NCBI GenBank assembly: GCA_903842345.1
Contig: CAIMLR010000020.1
Location: forward strand, 1 to 64,000
Source: an uncultured Myxococcales bacterium
Lineage (GTDB): Bacteria; Myxococcota_A; UBA9042
DNA length: 64,000 bases
Reading direction: 5' to 3'
Shown here: piece by piece, positions 32,364-40,874 of the stretch
Position numbering within the stretch: the stretch's first letter is position 1
How the letters are laid out: every line of letters begins with the position of its first letter
Translations under genes and position numbers: made by a program
The notes under the pieces: model-generated
Seen by the model: only the letters and a program-made list of their open reading frames with translations
The model's database searches: none
What the model was told of the DNA's origin: nothing

Positions 32364-33929
32364 TTACGGGGCCTGGAAGAGGACGCCGCAGCGGTAGTAG
32401 GTCGACGAGACGTCGGCCGCCTGGCTACCGGCGGTGAGCTTGATGTACAGCTTGGCGCCGTCGGCCGGGGTCGTCAGGTCCTTGATGTAGACGCCGTCGA
32501 CGGGCTCAACCTGGCTGCCGTTGGCGATGGCCGTGGTGCCGGCGTCGCTGAACAGCTCCGTCTTGAAGTTGCGCAGGCCAGAACCGGACGACTGCGCGCC
32601 GCAGAACACGTACATCTTGCCGCCGCCCACGCCGGTCGGGACCGTGCTGACCCACCAGTCGGTGTCCGCGCCGCTCTTGAGCAGGTCGCCTTCAAAGTAG
32701 CCGCGCTGGTTGCCGCTGTCGGCCTTGAACGTGACAACTTCCGCGCCCGCAGCCGCGTCGTTGCCGGCGTCGTTGGCTTCCACCGGGTTGCTGCCGCCGG
32801 CGATCGCGTCAAAGAAGTAGAACTCGGCGGCCGTCTCAGCGCCGGTCGCACGCGTCACAAACAGGTAGTAGCCCACGCCGAACGGCAGCGGCGGCGCGAT
32901 GCCCGTGCTCTTGCCGTCGCCCAGATCCGCCAGCGCAATCATCGCCGTCGGGGTCGCTTCCGACGCGATCCACGCCGCGCCCATCAGCGCCGTCGAACCG
33001 TTGCCGTCGACGCCGCCCTTGGTCAGGTCAAAGTAGACAACGGAGCGACCCGACGTGATCGTCATGTCAGCCGGAACGTTGAAGTGATAGACGTCAACGT
33101 CGACCGGGCCCTTGAACGTGCCGATGAGCGTCGGGGTGACGTACTTGCCCTGCGTGTTCTTCTCCCACATGATTTCAGTGGCTTCCTTGATCGTGTCGCC
33201 GACTTCTTTCTCAAGCGTGATGCCCGGGTCGGAATCCGTGAACGTCGCGACGCCGATGTTGTAGTCGACGTTGCCCTTGTCCTTCGGGTCCGCGCAGGAA
33301 ACGCCGGTCTTCTCCGGGTGCGCGCCCAGCCACGTCCAGCATTCTTCAACCCGGACGTAGTAGGTGCCGTCAGCCGGCAGGTACGTGAACAGTTCGCTGT
33401 CGTTGTTCAGGCGGCTCGCCGGGTCGTCGTCAAACGCGATCTGCTTCTTGTCCGGACCGTACAGCGTCAGGATCGTGTCCAGCGTGTCCGGGTCAAACGC
33501 CGTCGTCAGCGACTGCGCCTGCAGGTAGATGTAGATGAGGTCGCCCTTCTTGCCGGTGAAGCTGTAGTAGTCCACGTCGCCCGTCGGGTCGAGCGTGTCC
33601 GAAGCCGGATTCTGCGGCGCAGCGGTCGACGCCACGGTCAGCGCGGTCGCGGTCTCAATCGTGTTGTCCTTGTCCACGGCAACCTGGACGTCAACCTTCT
33701 TGATGTCCTTCGCGACATCGGCCGTTGCGTCCGTACCGCCGCTCGTCGCGTCGGTGCCACCGGCGGTATCCGCCAGCGTGTCCGTCGTCGTTGTATCGGT
33801 CGTCGTCGCGCCGCCGTCACCGGTGGTGCTGCTGCCGCAGGCGCTGATCGACGCCGCGAGGGCGAGACCAGCGGTGAGAAGGGTCAAGGCGCGTCGCACG
33901 CCGTAGAAACTGGGGTTCAAGCGATTCAT
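32364..33929 (-). CDS. PPC-domain lipoprotein
   Basis: A 521-residue lipoprotein (lipobox ISAC) with a Thr/Asp/Gly-rich linker of about 50 residues. It contains at least one pre-peptidase C-terminal (PPC) beta-sandwich: DVDYYSFTGKKGDLIYIYLQ, LTLYGPDKKQIAFDDD, TYYVRVEE. A later stretch (VDVYHFNVPADMTITSG, then GADTDWWVSTV) looks like further copies. PPC domains usually accompany secreted proteases or adhesins; no protease domain is present here. I prefer the second ATG (33929), which lies 7 bases after AGGA, over the ATG at 33935. A strong hairpin follows the stop. Confidence 0.75.
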   Translation of the reverse strand: MNRLNPSFYGVRRALTLLTAGLALAASISACGSSTTGDGGATTTDTTTTDTLADTAGGTDATSGGTDATADVAKDIKKVDVQVAVDKDNTIETATALTVASTAAPQNPASDTLDPTGDVDYYSFTGKKGDLIYIYLQAQSLTTAFDPDTLDTILTLYGPDKKQIAFDDDPASRLNNDSELFTYLPADGTYYVRVEECWTWLGAHPEKTGVSCADPKDKGNVDYNIGVATFTDSDPGITLEKEVGDTIKEATEIMWEKNTQGKYVTPTLIGTFKGPVDVDVYHFNVPADMTITSGRSVVYFDLTKGGVDGNGSTALMGAAWIASEATPTAMIALADLGDGKSTGIAPPLPFGVGYYLFVTRATGAETAAEFYFFDAIAGGSNPVEANDAGNDAAAGAEVVTFKADSGNQRGYFEGDLLKSGADTDWWVSTVPTGVGGGKMYVFCGAQSSGSGLRNFKTELFSDAGTTAIANGSQVEPVDGVYIKDLTTPADGAKLYIKLTAGSQAADVSSTYYRCGVLFQAP

Positions 33930-34013
33930 GGGCATGTCCTATGGCAAAAGGAATTCGGTTGACGGTCCACAGGGCGGACCGCGCGAAAGACTAACAGAAC
34001 TGTCAGGGGGTTG

Positions 34014-35585
34014 TCACGGAGAAGAAAGCGTGCCGTCGAGCGTTTTGAGCGCTGCCATCACGCAATTTTTGTGTTTCATCGTCGACTCGACGGCGTGGGC
34101 GTCCGCGAGCGCCTGCTTGCGCGCCGCGCCAATTGGCAGGCCTTCGTCAAACAGGCCAATGTCCTGCGCGGATTTGGCGTCGCGGCCGCAGCGATCGTCC
34201 AGCACTTGCGCGAGGCAGCGCTGGCCCAGCGGCTGGCCGATCAGAAACTCGACGACATTGTTCGACGTGAGCAGCTCCGGCTGCTTGGTCAGCACGCCGC
34301 AGTCAAAGTTGCTGGGACGGCTGAGCGCGTTGTTCAGCCAGCGCGCCAGAAACAGGTCCGTCGTCGCGATGTCGGCGAACTTGTAGGCGCCCTTGCCGTC
34401 AGCCGGCACAAAAAGCGCGGATTGGAACGTCTTTTCGCACACATGCTTGCGGCGCTCTTCCGGCGTGCCAGCCACGCCCGCGTCCACCGCCGTCGTGCCC
34501 CAGCGCGCGTCGATCGCCTTCGCGCAGCTTTCCAGATCAAAATGCGGCTCGCGGAAACCCTTGGTTTCCACCTGCACGCGCAGCATCCGGTCCACCATGT
34601 CCAGCGCTTCCGTTTGCGTCCAGCCGAGGTTCTCCAGTTCTTTTTTCAGCCGCACGCCGATCAGCGTTTCGTAGACGTTGCTGCGGCTGGCGATAATGCC
34701 CGACGCCGGATCCTGCGATTTCTGGTGGAAATCAGCCATTGTCAGCACGTCGCGGTAGGTCGAGAGGTACGGGAACGTGCACTGCACGCCGAACTTGGAC
34801 TGCTCGTCCAGGCCATAGCGCTTGAGGAAGAGCTTGAACTGCGCGCGGGTCACGTCGTCCTTGTAGCTCCGCGCGACAAACGCCTCCGTGGTCTTGCATT
34901 CCAGCGGCTGGATTTCCAGGCGGGCGTCAACCGGCGTGAACCCGTAATCGGCGTCCAGCACCGGCGGCCGTGCCAGCAGCACGATCTGCGCGGCGGGCAC
35001 CAGCGCGGACAGTTCCCGGAGCGCCGCAATCACTTTGCCGCGGCTGACGAGATCAACTTCCTCAATGCCGTCCGCCAGCACCAGCAGGCGGCCTTCCGCG
35101 AGCTGCGGTGTCAATTGCGCTGCGTCCACGCCCGCTTCCTTCGCGATAACGGCGATGACCGGATTGCCCGGCGCCGTCACAGCGGCGACTTCCTTGAGGT
35201 CGACCGAAAACACCGGCAGCACGGCGCACAAGTCCGCACGCACGGACTCCGCCAACCGCGTTTTGCCCAAGCCACCGCGCGCCAGCACGGACATCGTCTT
35301 GACTTCACCCGCTTCAAGCGCCGCGATAACACGCGATTCTGGAAGCAAATTTTGTGACTGCCCCTGCCAATCGTGGACGTACAGCACCGGCGGATTGTAC
35401 GCGCCGCTGGACAGGTCGGACGCCTGCCGCGCCGCGCGCTCTTCGCACACTTTCAAGTACGTGGAGTTTCCGCGGTCCGCCAGGCTCTTGGCGATTTGGC
35501 TCTGGCCTCCGCCACAGGCGGTCAGTGCCACCAGCGCGCAAGTGCTCGGAATAGTCTGCAAAAGAGTCGACAGGCGAAAATTCAC
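34014..35585 (-). CDS. predicted lipoprotein with NACHT-like P-loop NTPase domain
   Basis: A 523-residue protein. The N-terminus looks like a lipoprotein signal: hydrophobic CALVALTAC with lipobox LTA-C24 followed by GGGQ. Residues about 95-250 form a STAND/NACHT-like NTPase: Walker A RGGLGKTRL (Lys 108), an extended acidic Walker B LLVLADGIEEVD (Asp 172), then a sensor-like IVLLARPP. The remainder (about 260-520) is helical with several cysteines and no family I recognise. A GTG start at 35585 is chosen because AGGAG lies 6 bases upstream and it opens the signal; the frame continues upstream in antisense-like sequence. An ATP-dependent domain on an exported lipoprotein is contradictory, so either the anchor is uncleaved with the domain in the cytoplasm, or the domain no longer hydrolyses ATP. 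It lies downstream of pxpA on the same strand (74-base gap). Confidence 0.7.
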   Translation of the reverse strand: MNFRLSTLLQTIPSTCALVALTACGGGQSQIAKSLADRGNSTYLKVCEERAARQASDLSSGAYNPPVLYVHDWQGQSQNLLPESRVIAALEAGEVKTMSVLARGGLGKTRLAESVRADLCAVLPVFSVDLKEVAAVTAPGNPVIAVIAKEAGVDAAQLTPQLAEGRLLVLADGIEEVDLVSRGKVIAALRELSALVPAAQIVLLARPPVLDADYGFTPVDARLEIQPLECKTTEAFVARSYKDDVTRAQFKLFLKRYGLDEQSKFGVQCTFPYLSTYRDVLTMADFHQKSQDPASGIIASRSNVYETLIGVRLKKELENLGWTQTEALDMVDRMLRVQVETKGFREPHFDLESCAKAIDARWGTTAVDAGVAGTPEERRKHVCEKTFQSALFVPADGKGAYKFADIATTDLFLARWLNNALSRPSNFDCGVLTKQPELLTSNNVVEFLIGQPLGQRCLAQVLDDRCGRDAKSAQDIGLFDEGLPIGAARKQALADAHAVESTMKHKNCVMAALKTLDGTLSSP

Positions 35586-35659
35586 GGGAGTCTCCTGATG
35601 GCGCAAGAACGGCTGCGTTTGTAACCCATACAACTGGGGCGCGCAAACCTCGTGGCGGA

Positions 35660-36400
35660 CTACCAGTCGGGCGCGCGCACCTGCCAGCCGGCACCTTCCA
35701 GCCGCGTTCGCAGCCGTGTCGCCAGCGCCAGCGCCTCGGGCGTGTCGCCGTGCACGCACAGGGAATCGATGCGCGTCGGCAGCCACCCGCCACGCGCCAG
35801 CGGCAACGCCTGCCGCTGCAGCATCTCCAGCGCGCGATCCGCCACGTGCTCGGGATCGTGCAGCACCGCGCCGGGCTTGTCGCGCGGGGTCAGCAGGCCA
35901 TCTTCGCCATAGCTGCGATCCGCGAAGGCCTCCGTCCGGTGCGGGATCGCCATCGCCTCCGCCGCGGCGTGCATCGCCGTTTGTGCCATCACCAGCCAAC
36001 CCAAACCCGCCGCGCGCGTCGCCTCGCCGACCGTCCGGGCCATGTCCGCGTTTTCCGCCACTTGATTGGCCAGCGCGCCATGGAGTTTCACGTAGCGCAC
36101 GGGCCATTCCAGCAAGTGGGCGATGGCCGTCAGCGCCGCCACCTGGCTTTGGAGTTCCGCGCGCAAGTCTGCGAGCGGCATGGCGATTCGCCGTCGGCCA
36201 AAATGCTGCCGATCGGGCCAGCCCGGATGCGCGCCCACGACGACGTGCCGTTGCTTGGCCACCCGCAGTGTTTCGTGCATCGTCGCCGCGTCGCCCGCAT
36301 GCCCGCCGCACGCCACGTTGGCTGACGTCACAACCGCCAGCAGCGCCGCGTCAAACGGCATCCCTTCGCCCAGATCCGCATTCAGGTCGACTCGCGCCAT
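35660..36400 (-). CDS. pxpA: 5-oxoprolinase subunit A (LamB/YcsF family)
   Basis: A 246-residue protein of the LamB/YcsF family, beginning VDLNADLGEGMPFD and containing SANVACGGHAGD, VGAHPGWPDR and VKLHGALANQ. PxpA acts with PxpB and PxpC to cleave 5-oxoproline (pyroglutamate) to glutamate using ATP. The other two subunits lie close by but are transcribed in the opposite direction, with two cyclic-nucleotide-binding proteins between. The length and all family motifs are intact. Confidence 0.92.
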   Translation of the reverse strand: MARVDLNADLGEGMPFDAALLAVVTSANVACGGHAGDAATMHETLRVAKQRHVVVGAHPGWPDRQHFGRRRIAMPLADLRAELQSQVAALTAIAHLLEWPVRYVKLHGALANQVAENADMARTVGEATRAAGLGWLVMAQTAMHAAAEAMAIPHRTEAFADRSYGEDGLLTPRDKPGAVLHDPEHVADRALEMLQRQALPLARGGWLPTRIDSLCVHGDTPEALALATRLRTRLEGAGWQVRAPDW

Positions 36401-36438
36401 GTCGCGACGGTAGCGACCCCGCGGCGTTCCGGCAAGGC

Positions 36439-36466
36439 TTGACCGGCGGCACAGCGCGACTACGCT
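36439..36466 (+). promoter_or_regulatory. promoter for the cNMP-binding/pxpBC run
   Basis: TTGACC (36439-36444), a 16-base spacer and TACGCT (36461-36466). It ends 27 bases before the ATG of the first cNMP-binding gene, within the short divergent gap to pxpA. Confidence 0.6.
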
Positions 36467-36493
36467 TGGGAGCAGGCGGCGGGAGAATGAGCG

Positions 36494-37039
36494 ATGGCGG
36501 ATTTGCCCCTGACAATGGTGCTGCGGAAGATCCCGGCTTTTGGCCAGTTGACGGACCGCGACCTCCTGACGCTGGCCGGTTCACTGCGCCGTCGGCGTCT
36601 GGATCTCGGAGCCCAGCTGTTTGAACAGGGTGATCCGGGCGGGACGATGCACCTCGTGACCCAAGGTGAGCTGTCCGTGCGCTGGCAAGAAGGCGTGTCG
36701 CAGGATGAACTGGAAGTGGCGCGCGTTGGACCGGGCGAGTTTGTCGGTGAAATGGCGCTCCTGGACTTGGGGCCGCGCTCAGCGAGCGTCGTGGCGCGCC
36801 GCGATTGCGTACTCTACGAATTGGCGGTCGAGGACCTGATGCTGCTGGAGGAGACCGCGCCGGCGGCGGCATCGGCGGTGCTGGCGTCTGTGACCGCGCT
36901 GCTGACCGACCGGATTCGCCAGGTGAACGGCCAGATTGAGGCCCTGCTGGGCGGACACGCGCCGGTGGAGGAAACGACGGCGAGCGCGACGGATTCTGGC
37001 GTCTTTGGCCGACTGTGGTCGCGGCTCAGCAAAAGCTAG
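36494..37039 (+). CDS. cyclic nucleotide-binding domain protein
   Basis: A 181-residue protein. Residues about 5-125 form a Crp-type cNMP-binding beta-roll (FEQGDPGGTMHLVTQGELSV, then GEFVGEMALLDLGPRSASVVA, the phosphate-binding cassette). A helical region and a Ser/Thr-rich tail follow. It has no HTH, so it is not a Crp-type activator. The cassette keeps GEMALLDxxPRSAS with Glu and Arg in place, consistent with cyclic nucleotide binding. A second such protein follows after 9 bases, and the pair precedes pxpBC. Confidence 0.85.
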   Translation: MADLPLTMVLRKIPAFGQLTDRDLLTLAGSLRRRRLDLGAQLFEQGDPGGTMHLVTQGELSVRWQEGVSQDELEVARVGPGEFVGEMALLDLGPRSASVVARRDCVLYELAVEDLMLLEETAPAAASAVLASVTALLTDRIRQVNGQIEALLGGHAPVEETTASATDSGVFGRLWSRLSKS

Positions 37040-37048
37040 GAGCATGGA

Positions 37049-37597
37049 ATGAACGAACGCCTGGATCCGCAAACGATGGAGCGCCTGCGCGCGATCGCTG
37101 AGACACGGCGGTTTCCGGCCGAGACGTTCCTGTGCACGCAGGGCCAGCCCGGTGATTGCTGTTACCTCATTTTGTCGGGCGAAGTGGAAGTGCGGCGGGA
37201 CGTCGGCACGGAGATCCTGAGCGTGGCGCGCCTGGGGCCGGGCGCGATGGTCGGGCAGTTGGCGCTGGTGGACGGTTCACCGCGCGCGGCGTCGGTTGTC
37301 GTGACGGCGCCGGTCACGGCGTTGGTGCTGACGCGAGAGGTCTTTGAGACGCTGCGTTCCGCGCACAGCACGCTTGCGCTGCATTTCCAGCGGCAGGTGG
37401 CGTTGGCGGGCATCCGGCAGCTGCGGCACGCGACCGCGCACTTGGCGCGCCTGCAATTGCAGCGGGCCCACCAACCGGGCGGCACGCCGCTGCTGCGCCG
37501 CGATCGCCGCGTGGCGACAATCACGATTGCAGGGTTGTCTGAGCTCTCCGTGGATCTGCAGGCGCTGGCGCGCGAGCTGGAGACCGTCGACCCCTGA
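37049..37597 (+). CDS. cyclic nucleotide-binding domain protein
   Basis: A 182-residue cNMP-binding-domain protein related to the previous gene. The beta-roll is at about 8-120 (CTQGQPGDCCYLILSGEVEV, GAMVGQLALVDGSPRAASVV). In the phosphate cassette the usual Glu is Gln (GQLAL), which may weaken ligand binding, while the Arg is present. The C-terminal 60 residues are helical with no recognisable HTH. AGGAG lies 6 bases before the ATG. It may form a heterodimer with its neighbour. Confidence 0.85.
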   Translation: MNERLDPQTMERLRAIAETRRFPAETFLCTQGQPGDCCYLILSGEVEVRRDVGTEILSVARLGPGAMVGQLALVDGSPRAASVVVTAPVTALVLTREVFETLRSAHSTLALHFQRQVALAGIRQLRHATAHLARLQLQRAHQPGGTPLLRRDRRVATITIAGLSELSVDLQALARELETVDP

Positions 37598-37632
37598 GCG
37601 CAACTGCTCCTGCCCGAGAGGACCGCCCGTTG

Positions 37633-38352
37633 ATGACCCTCACGCCGATGGGTGATGCCGCGCTGCTCGTGACGTGCGCCGCGCAACCGGGCGCCGAGGC
37701 GTCAGCCGTCGTGCATGCGCTCGCTGCGGCGATGACTGCGGCGGCGCTGCCTGGCGTACTGGCGTTGGTGCCTGCGTACACGACCTTGCTTGTGCACTTC
37801 GATCCGCGCACGACCGATGTTGCGCTGCTGACGGGGGCTGTGCATGCGGTGAATTCCGGCCCGCCTGGCCATGGGCTGGCGCATCGCGCGGCAGCGCTGC
37901 GATCCAAGTCGGCGCCTGGTGCGGCGCGGCGGTGGCACATTGCGGCCGTGTACGACGGCGAGGACCTGCCGTGGGTCGCCGCGCAGCTGGGGTGTGCGGC
38001 AGCCGAGGTCGTCGCGCGCCACAGCGCCGTCGAGTATGCGGTCGCGTGTCTGGGCTTCGCGCCCGGATTCGCCTATCTGGCTGGCTTGCCGGCCAACCTC
38101 CACGTGCCGCGTCTCGCCAACCCGCGCGCGCAGATTCCCGCCGGTTCGCTGATTCTCGGAGGCCAACAAACCGCCATCATGCCGCTGCCCATGCCGTCAG
38201 GCTGGCACATGCTGGGGCGAACGGCCGTGCGGCTTTTTGACGTGAGCCGCGCCGCGCCGTCGCTCCTGATGCCCGGTGACCGCGTGCGTTTCCTGCCGAC
38301 AGCCGCGGCGGACTTGACCGGCGCGCCGCCGCGTTGCGAGGTGCTGCCGTGA
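37633..38352 (+). CDS. pxpB: 5-oxoprolinase subunit B (KipI family)
   Basis: A 239-residue protein of the KipI/carboxyltransferase-C family, with an N-terminal MGDAALLV segment, ARHSAVEYAVACLGFAPGFAYLAGLP and a C-terminal AGSLILGGQQTAIMPLPMPSGWHMLGRT block. It forms the PxpBC complex with the next gene, acting with PxpA on 5-oxoproline. The start is ATG 37633; a TTG one codon earlier is nearer to GAGG and also possible. It overlaps pxpC by 4 bases. Confidence 0.92.
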   Translation: MTLTPMGDAALLVTCAAQPGAEASAVVHALAAAMTAAALPGVLALVPAYTTLLVHFDPRTTDVALLTGAVHAVNSGPPGHGLAHRAAALRSKSAPGAARRWHIAAVYDGEDLPWVAAQLGCAAAEVVARHSAVEYAVACLGFAPGFAYLAGLPANLHVPRLANPRAQIPAGSLILGGQQTAIMPLPMPSGWHMLGRTAVRLFDVSRAAPSLLMPGDRVRFLPTAAADLTGAPPRCEVLP

Positions 38353-39329
38353 CGCACCTGCGGGTCGAGCATGCCGGCCCGGCGACGACCGTGCAGGATG
38401 CGGGGCGTCTGGCGTGGCAGCACGTTGGCGTCTCCCCCGCTGGTTTTGCCGATCCGCTGCTGGCGTCGCTGGCGAACGCGTTGGTCGGCAATCCGCCGGA
38501 AATGGCCGTACTGGAGTGGACGCTGCACGGCGACACGCTGCGCGTCGTTGGCGGTCCCGTGCGCGTTGCCGTCGCGGCTTGGGCGGAAGTTCAGGTGGAT
38601 GGCCAGCCCGCTCCGACTTTTCGCAGTCTGCGGCTGCACGATGGCCAGGTGCTGACCGTAGGGCCACTGACGCAGGGGCGGCACGGCGTGCTGGCGGTGG
38701 CAGGCGGCATCCTGACGCCGCTGGTGCTTGGCAGCCGCGCCGCGCATGTGCGCACTGGCGTGGGCGTGGGCGCGCTGTTGCCCGGGGATTGCCTGCCGGT
38801 CAGCGCCGATCCCGCGCACGACGAGCCCGACCGCCGTCTGCCACCCGAGCACCTGCCCACGCGCGTCGACACGCTGCGCGTCCTGCCCGCACCGCAGCTG
38901 CCGCTTTTCCAGCCCCAGGCGCTCCCGCTCCTGCTCGCCCAGCCGTGGCGCGTGCTCGCCGCCGATCGGATGGGGCTGCGTTTGGCGGGACCGCCGTTGC
39001 TGCTGCTCCCCGGGGTGGAGCCCGTCTCGGAAGGCGTGGTGACTGGCGCGCTTCAGGTGCCGCCATCGGGCCAGCCCATCGCGCTCGGTCCGGATCGCCA
39101 GACGATGGGCGGGTACGCCAAGCTGGCGGTTGTCGTCACGGCGGACCTGCGGCATCTGGCGCAGTTGCGGGACGGCGATGCCGTGCGTTTTGTCGCCGTT
39201 GACCCACCGACGGCCCACGCGGCGCGCTCGTACGCGGACGCGGCGTTGGCAGCAGCGCTGGCGGCAATTCATTGCGTCCACGACGTGCTGCCGTTTGAAT
39301 CGGGGCGGCTCCTGCGGCTGCTTTCGTAA
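38349..39329 (+). CDS. pxpC: 5-oxoprolinase subunit C (KipA family)
   Basis: A 326-residue protein of the KipA/biotin-dependent carboxyltransferase-like family: LRVEHAGPATTVQDAGRLAWQHVGVSPAGFAD at the N-terminus, GLRLAGPP and QVPPSGQPIALGPDRQTMGGYAKLA further on. I use the GTG at 38349, whose GTGA overlaps the pxpB stop; a frame-internal ATG 15 bases earlier lies inside pxpB and is less likely. The gene closes the rightward run starting at the two cNMP-binding genes. Confidence 0.9.
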   Translation: MTHLRVEHAGPATTVQDAGRLAWQHVGVSPAGFADPLLASLANALVGNPPEMAVLEWTLHGDTLRVVGGPVRVAVAAWAEVQVDGQPAPTFRSLRLHDGQVLTVGPLTQGRHGVLAVAGGILTPLVLGSRAAHVRTGVGVGALLPGDCLPVSADPAHDEPDRRLPPEHLPTRVDTLRVLPAPQLPLFQPQALPLLLAQPWRVLAADRMGLRLAGPPLLLLPGVEPVSEGVVTGALQVPPSGQPIALGPDRQTMGGYAKLAVVVTADLRHLAQLRDGDAVRFVAVDPPTAHAARSYADAALAAALAAIHCVHDVLPFESGRLLRLLS

Positions 39330-39336
39330 TCGCAAA

Positions 39337-39365
39337 TTGACCGCATCGTCCGCCAGCCCTACGCT
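39337..39365 (+). promoter_or_regulatory. promoter for the TerY-P triad
   Basis: TTGACC (39337-39342), a 17-base spacer and TACGCT (39360-39365), 48 bases before the vWA gene. It has the same form as the promoter at 36439 and starts only 7 bases after the pxpC stop. Confidence 0.6.
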
Positions 39366-39413
39366 TGGCTCTGCAACGCGCGCCCGCCTTGCCGGGTCTG
39401 CCAGGTTGAACGC

Positions 39414-40085
39414 ATGACGGAACAGATACCTTTTGCCGCGGTAGAATTCGCCGCCAATCCAGAGCCGCGGTGCGCGTGCGTCCTGCTGCTGGACACGTCC
39501 GCGTCCATGTCCGGCGCGCGCATCAGTGAACTGCAGGAAGGTCTGGCGGTGCTCAAGAATGAGCTGAGCCAGGATCTGCTGGCGCGCAAGCGGGTGGAAC
39601 TCGCCGTCGTGACGTTTGGCGGGTCCGTGCGCATGCTCAGCGAATTCATGACGGTCGATCAGTTTGAGCCGCCCATCCTGCACGCCGACGGCCTGACGCC
39701 GTTGGGCGCCGCAGTGACGACGGGCTTGGAGCTCGTGCGCAATCGCAAGCGCGTCTACCGGCAAAACGGCATCGCGTGCTACCGGCCGTGGGTGTTTTTG
39801 CTGACGGACGGCGAGCCTTCCGACCCGTGGCAGCCCGCAGCCGCAGCCGTGCGCCATGCCGAAACCGCGCGGGAATCGGCGTTTTTCGCGGTCGGCGTGG
39901 GCGAGGCCAACCTGGACATCCTCGGCAAGCTGAGCGTGCGCCAACCGCTGATGCTGCGCGGCCTGCAGTTCCGCCAGATGTTCCAGTGGTTGTCGACGTC
40001 GCTGAAATCCGTTTCTCATTCTGGCGTTTCAGATGAGTTGTCGCTGCAGAATCCGACGGCGCCGGACGGCTGGGCGAAACTGTAG
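39414..40085 (+). CDS. TerY-like von Willebrand factor A domain protein
   Basis: A 223-residue cytoplasmic vWA protein with a complete MIDAS: DTSASMSG, the Thr in GLTPLGAAV and Asp in LLTDGEPSD. Nearly the whole protein is the vWA fold. Size and motifs match TerY-type proteins, which act in TerY-P triads with a PP2C phosphatase and a protein kinase. The phosphatase gene starts directly at its stop and the kinase follows, so the triad is complete and in the usual order. Such systems are linked to tellurite, metal or phage-type stress responses; no other ter genes are in the window. Confidence 0.87.
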   Translation: MTEQIPFAAVEFAANPEPRCACVLLLDTSASMSGARISELQEGLAVLKNELSQDLLARKRVELAVVTFGGSVRMLSEFMTVDQFEPPILHADGLTPLGAAVTTGLELVRNRKRVYRQNGIACYRPWVFLLTDGEPSDPWQPAAAAVRHAETARESAFFAVGVGEANLDILGKLSVRQPLMLRGLQFRQMFQWLSTSLKSVSHSGVSDELSLQNPTAPDGWAKL

Positions 40086-40874
40086 GTGACGGCCATCGCC
40101 AGCGACTGGAAAACGGTCTCGGCCGCAGTAGCCGGACCCAAAAAAGGCGAGCGTGGCTGCCAGGATGCCGTCGCGGTGCGGCTCGTGCGCGGTGGCGGGC
40201 GGCAGGCGCTGATCCTTGCGCTGGCGGACGGTGCGGGCTCAGCGTCCCATGGCGGTGACGCGGCGCGGCTCATCGTGCGGACGTTTGCGTCCCTGGCGAC
40301 GGGTCGGCTGCGACACCGAATGGAGCGCGGCGATCGGCCCGTGCTTTGGGATCTGGACGACATGGCGGCGCTCTTCCAGCGCGCCCGCGAGCGCGTGACG
40401 GACGCGGCGCGGACGCACCACCACGCGCTGCGCGAGTGGGGCAGTACGGGGCTGTTGGCGGTCGTGACCGACGAGGCGACCGTGCTGGCTCAGATGGGCG
40501 ATGGCGCGATGTGCCTGCGCCACACCGGGCAATGGACCTGTCCAATTTGGCCTGACCTGGACGGCTACGTGAACGTCACGACCTTTGTGACCCACGGCCA
40601 CGCACCGTTGCGCACGCACGTGGGCGGGCCGACCGAGGCGATCCTGCTGTTCAGCGATGGCCTGCAGGCGCTGGCGCTCGACTATCCCGCGGGCCGGCCA
40701 CACGTGCCGTTTTGCCACGGAGTGGTCGCGGAACTGGCGAAATCGGCCGATCACCGCAAGCTGCAGCGGGATTTGACGGCGTGGCTGGCGTCGGATGCGA
40801 TTCGCGCGCGCTCAGACGATGACATCAGCCTGGCGATGGCGATCCGCGACCCGACGGCGAGGCTGCACGCGTGA
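40086..40874 (+). CDS. PP2C-family protein phosphatase of a TerY-P triad
   Basis: A 262-residue PP2C-type Ser/Thr phosphatase. Metal-binding and core motifs are visible: KGERGCQDAVAV, LALADGAGSASHGGDAAR, VLAQMGDGAM and SDDDISLAMAIRD near the end. The GTG start follows immediately on the vWA gene's stop codon, with no gap. It would dephosphorylate targets of the kinase encoded next. No membrane segments, so it is cytoplasmic. Confidence 0.88.
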   Translation: MTAIASDWKTVSAAVAGPKKGERGCQDAVAVRLVRGGGRQALILALADGAGSASHGGDAARLIVRTFASLATGRLRHRMERGDRPVLWDLDDMAALFQRARERVTDAARTHHHALREWGSTGLLAVVTDEATVLAQMGDGAMCLRHTGQWTCPIWPDLDGYVNVTTFVTHGHAPLRTHVGGPTEAILLFSDGLQALALDYPAGRPHVPFCHGVVAELAKSADHRKLQRDLTAWLASDAIRARSDDDISLAMAIRDPTARLHA

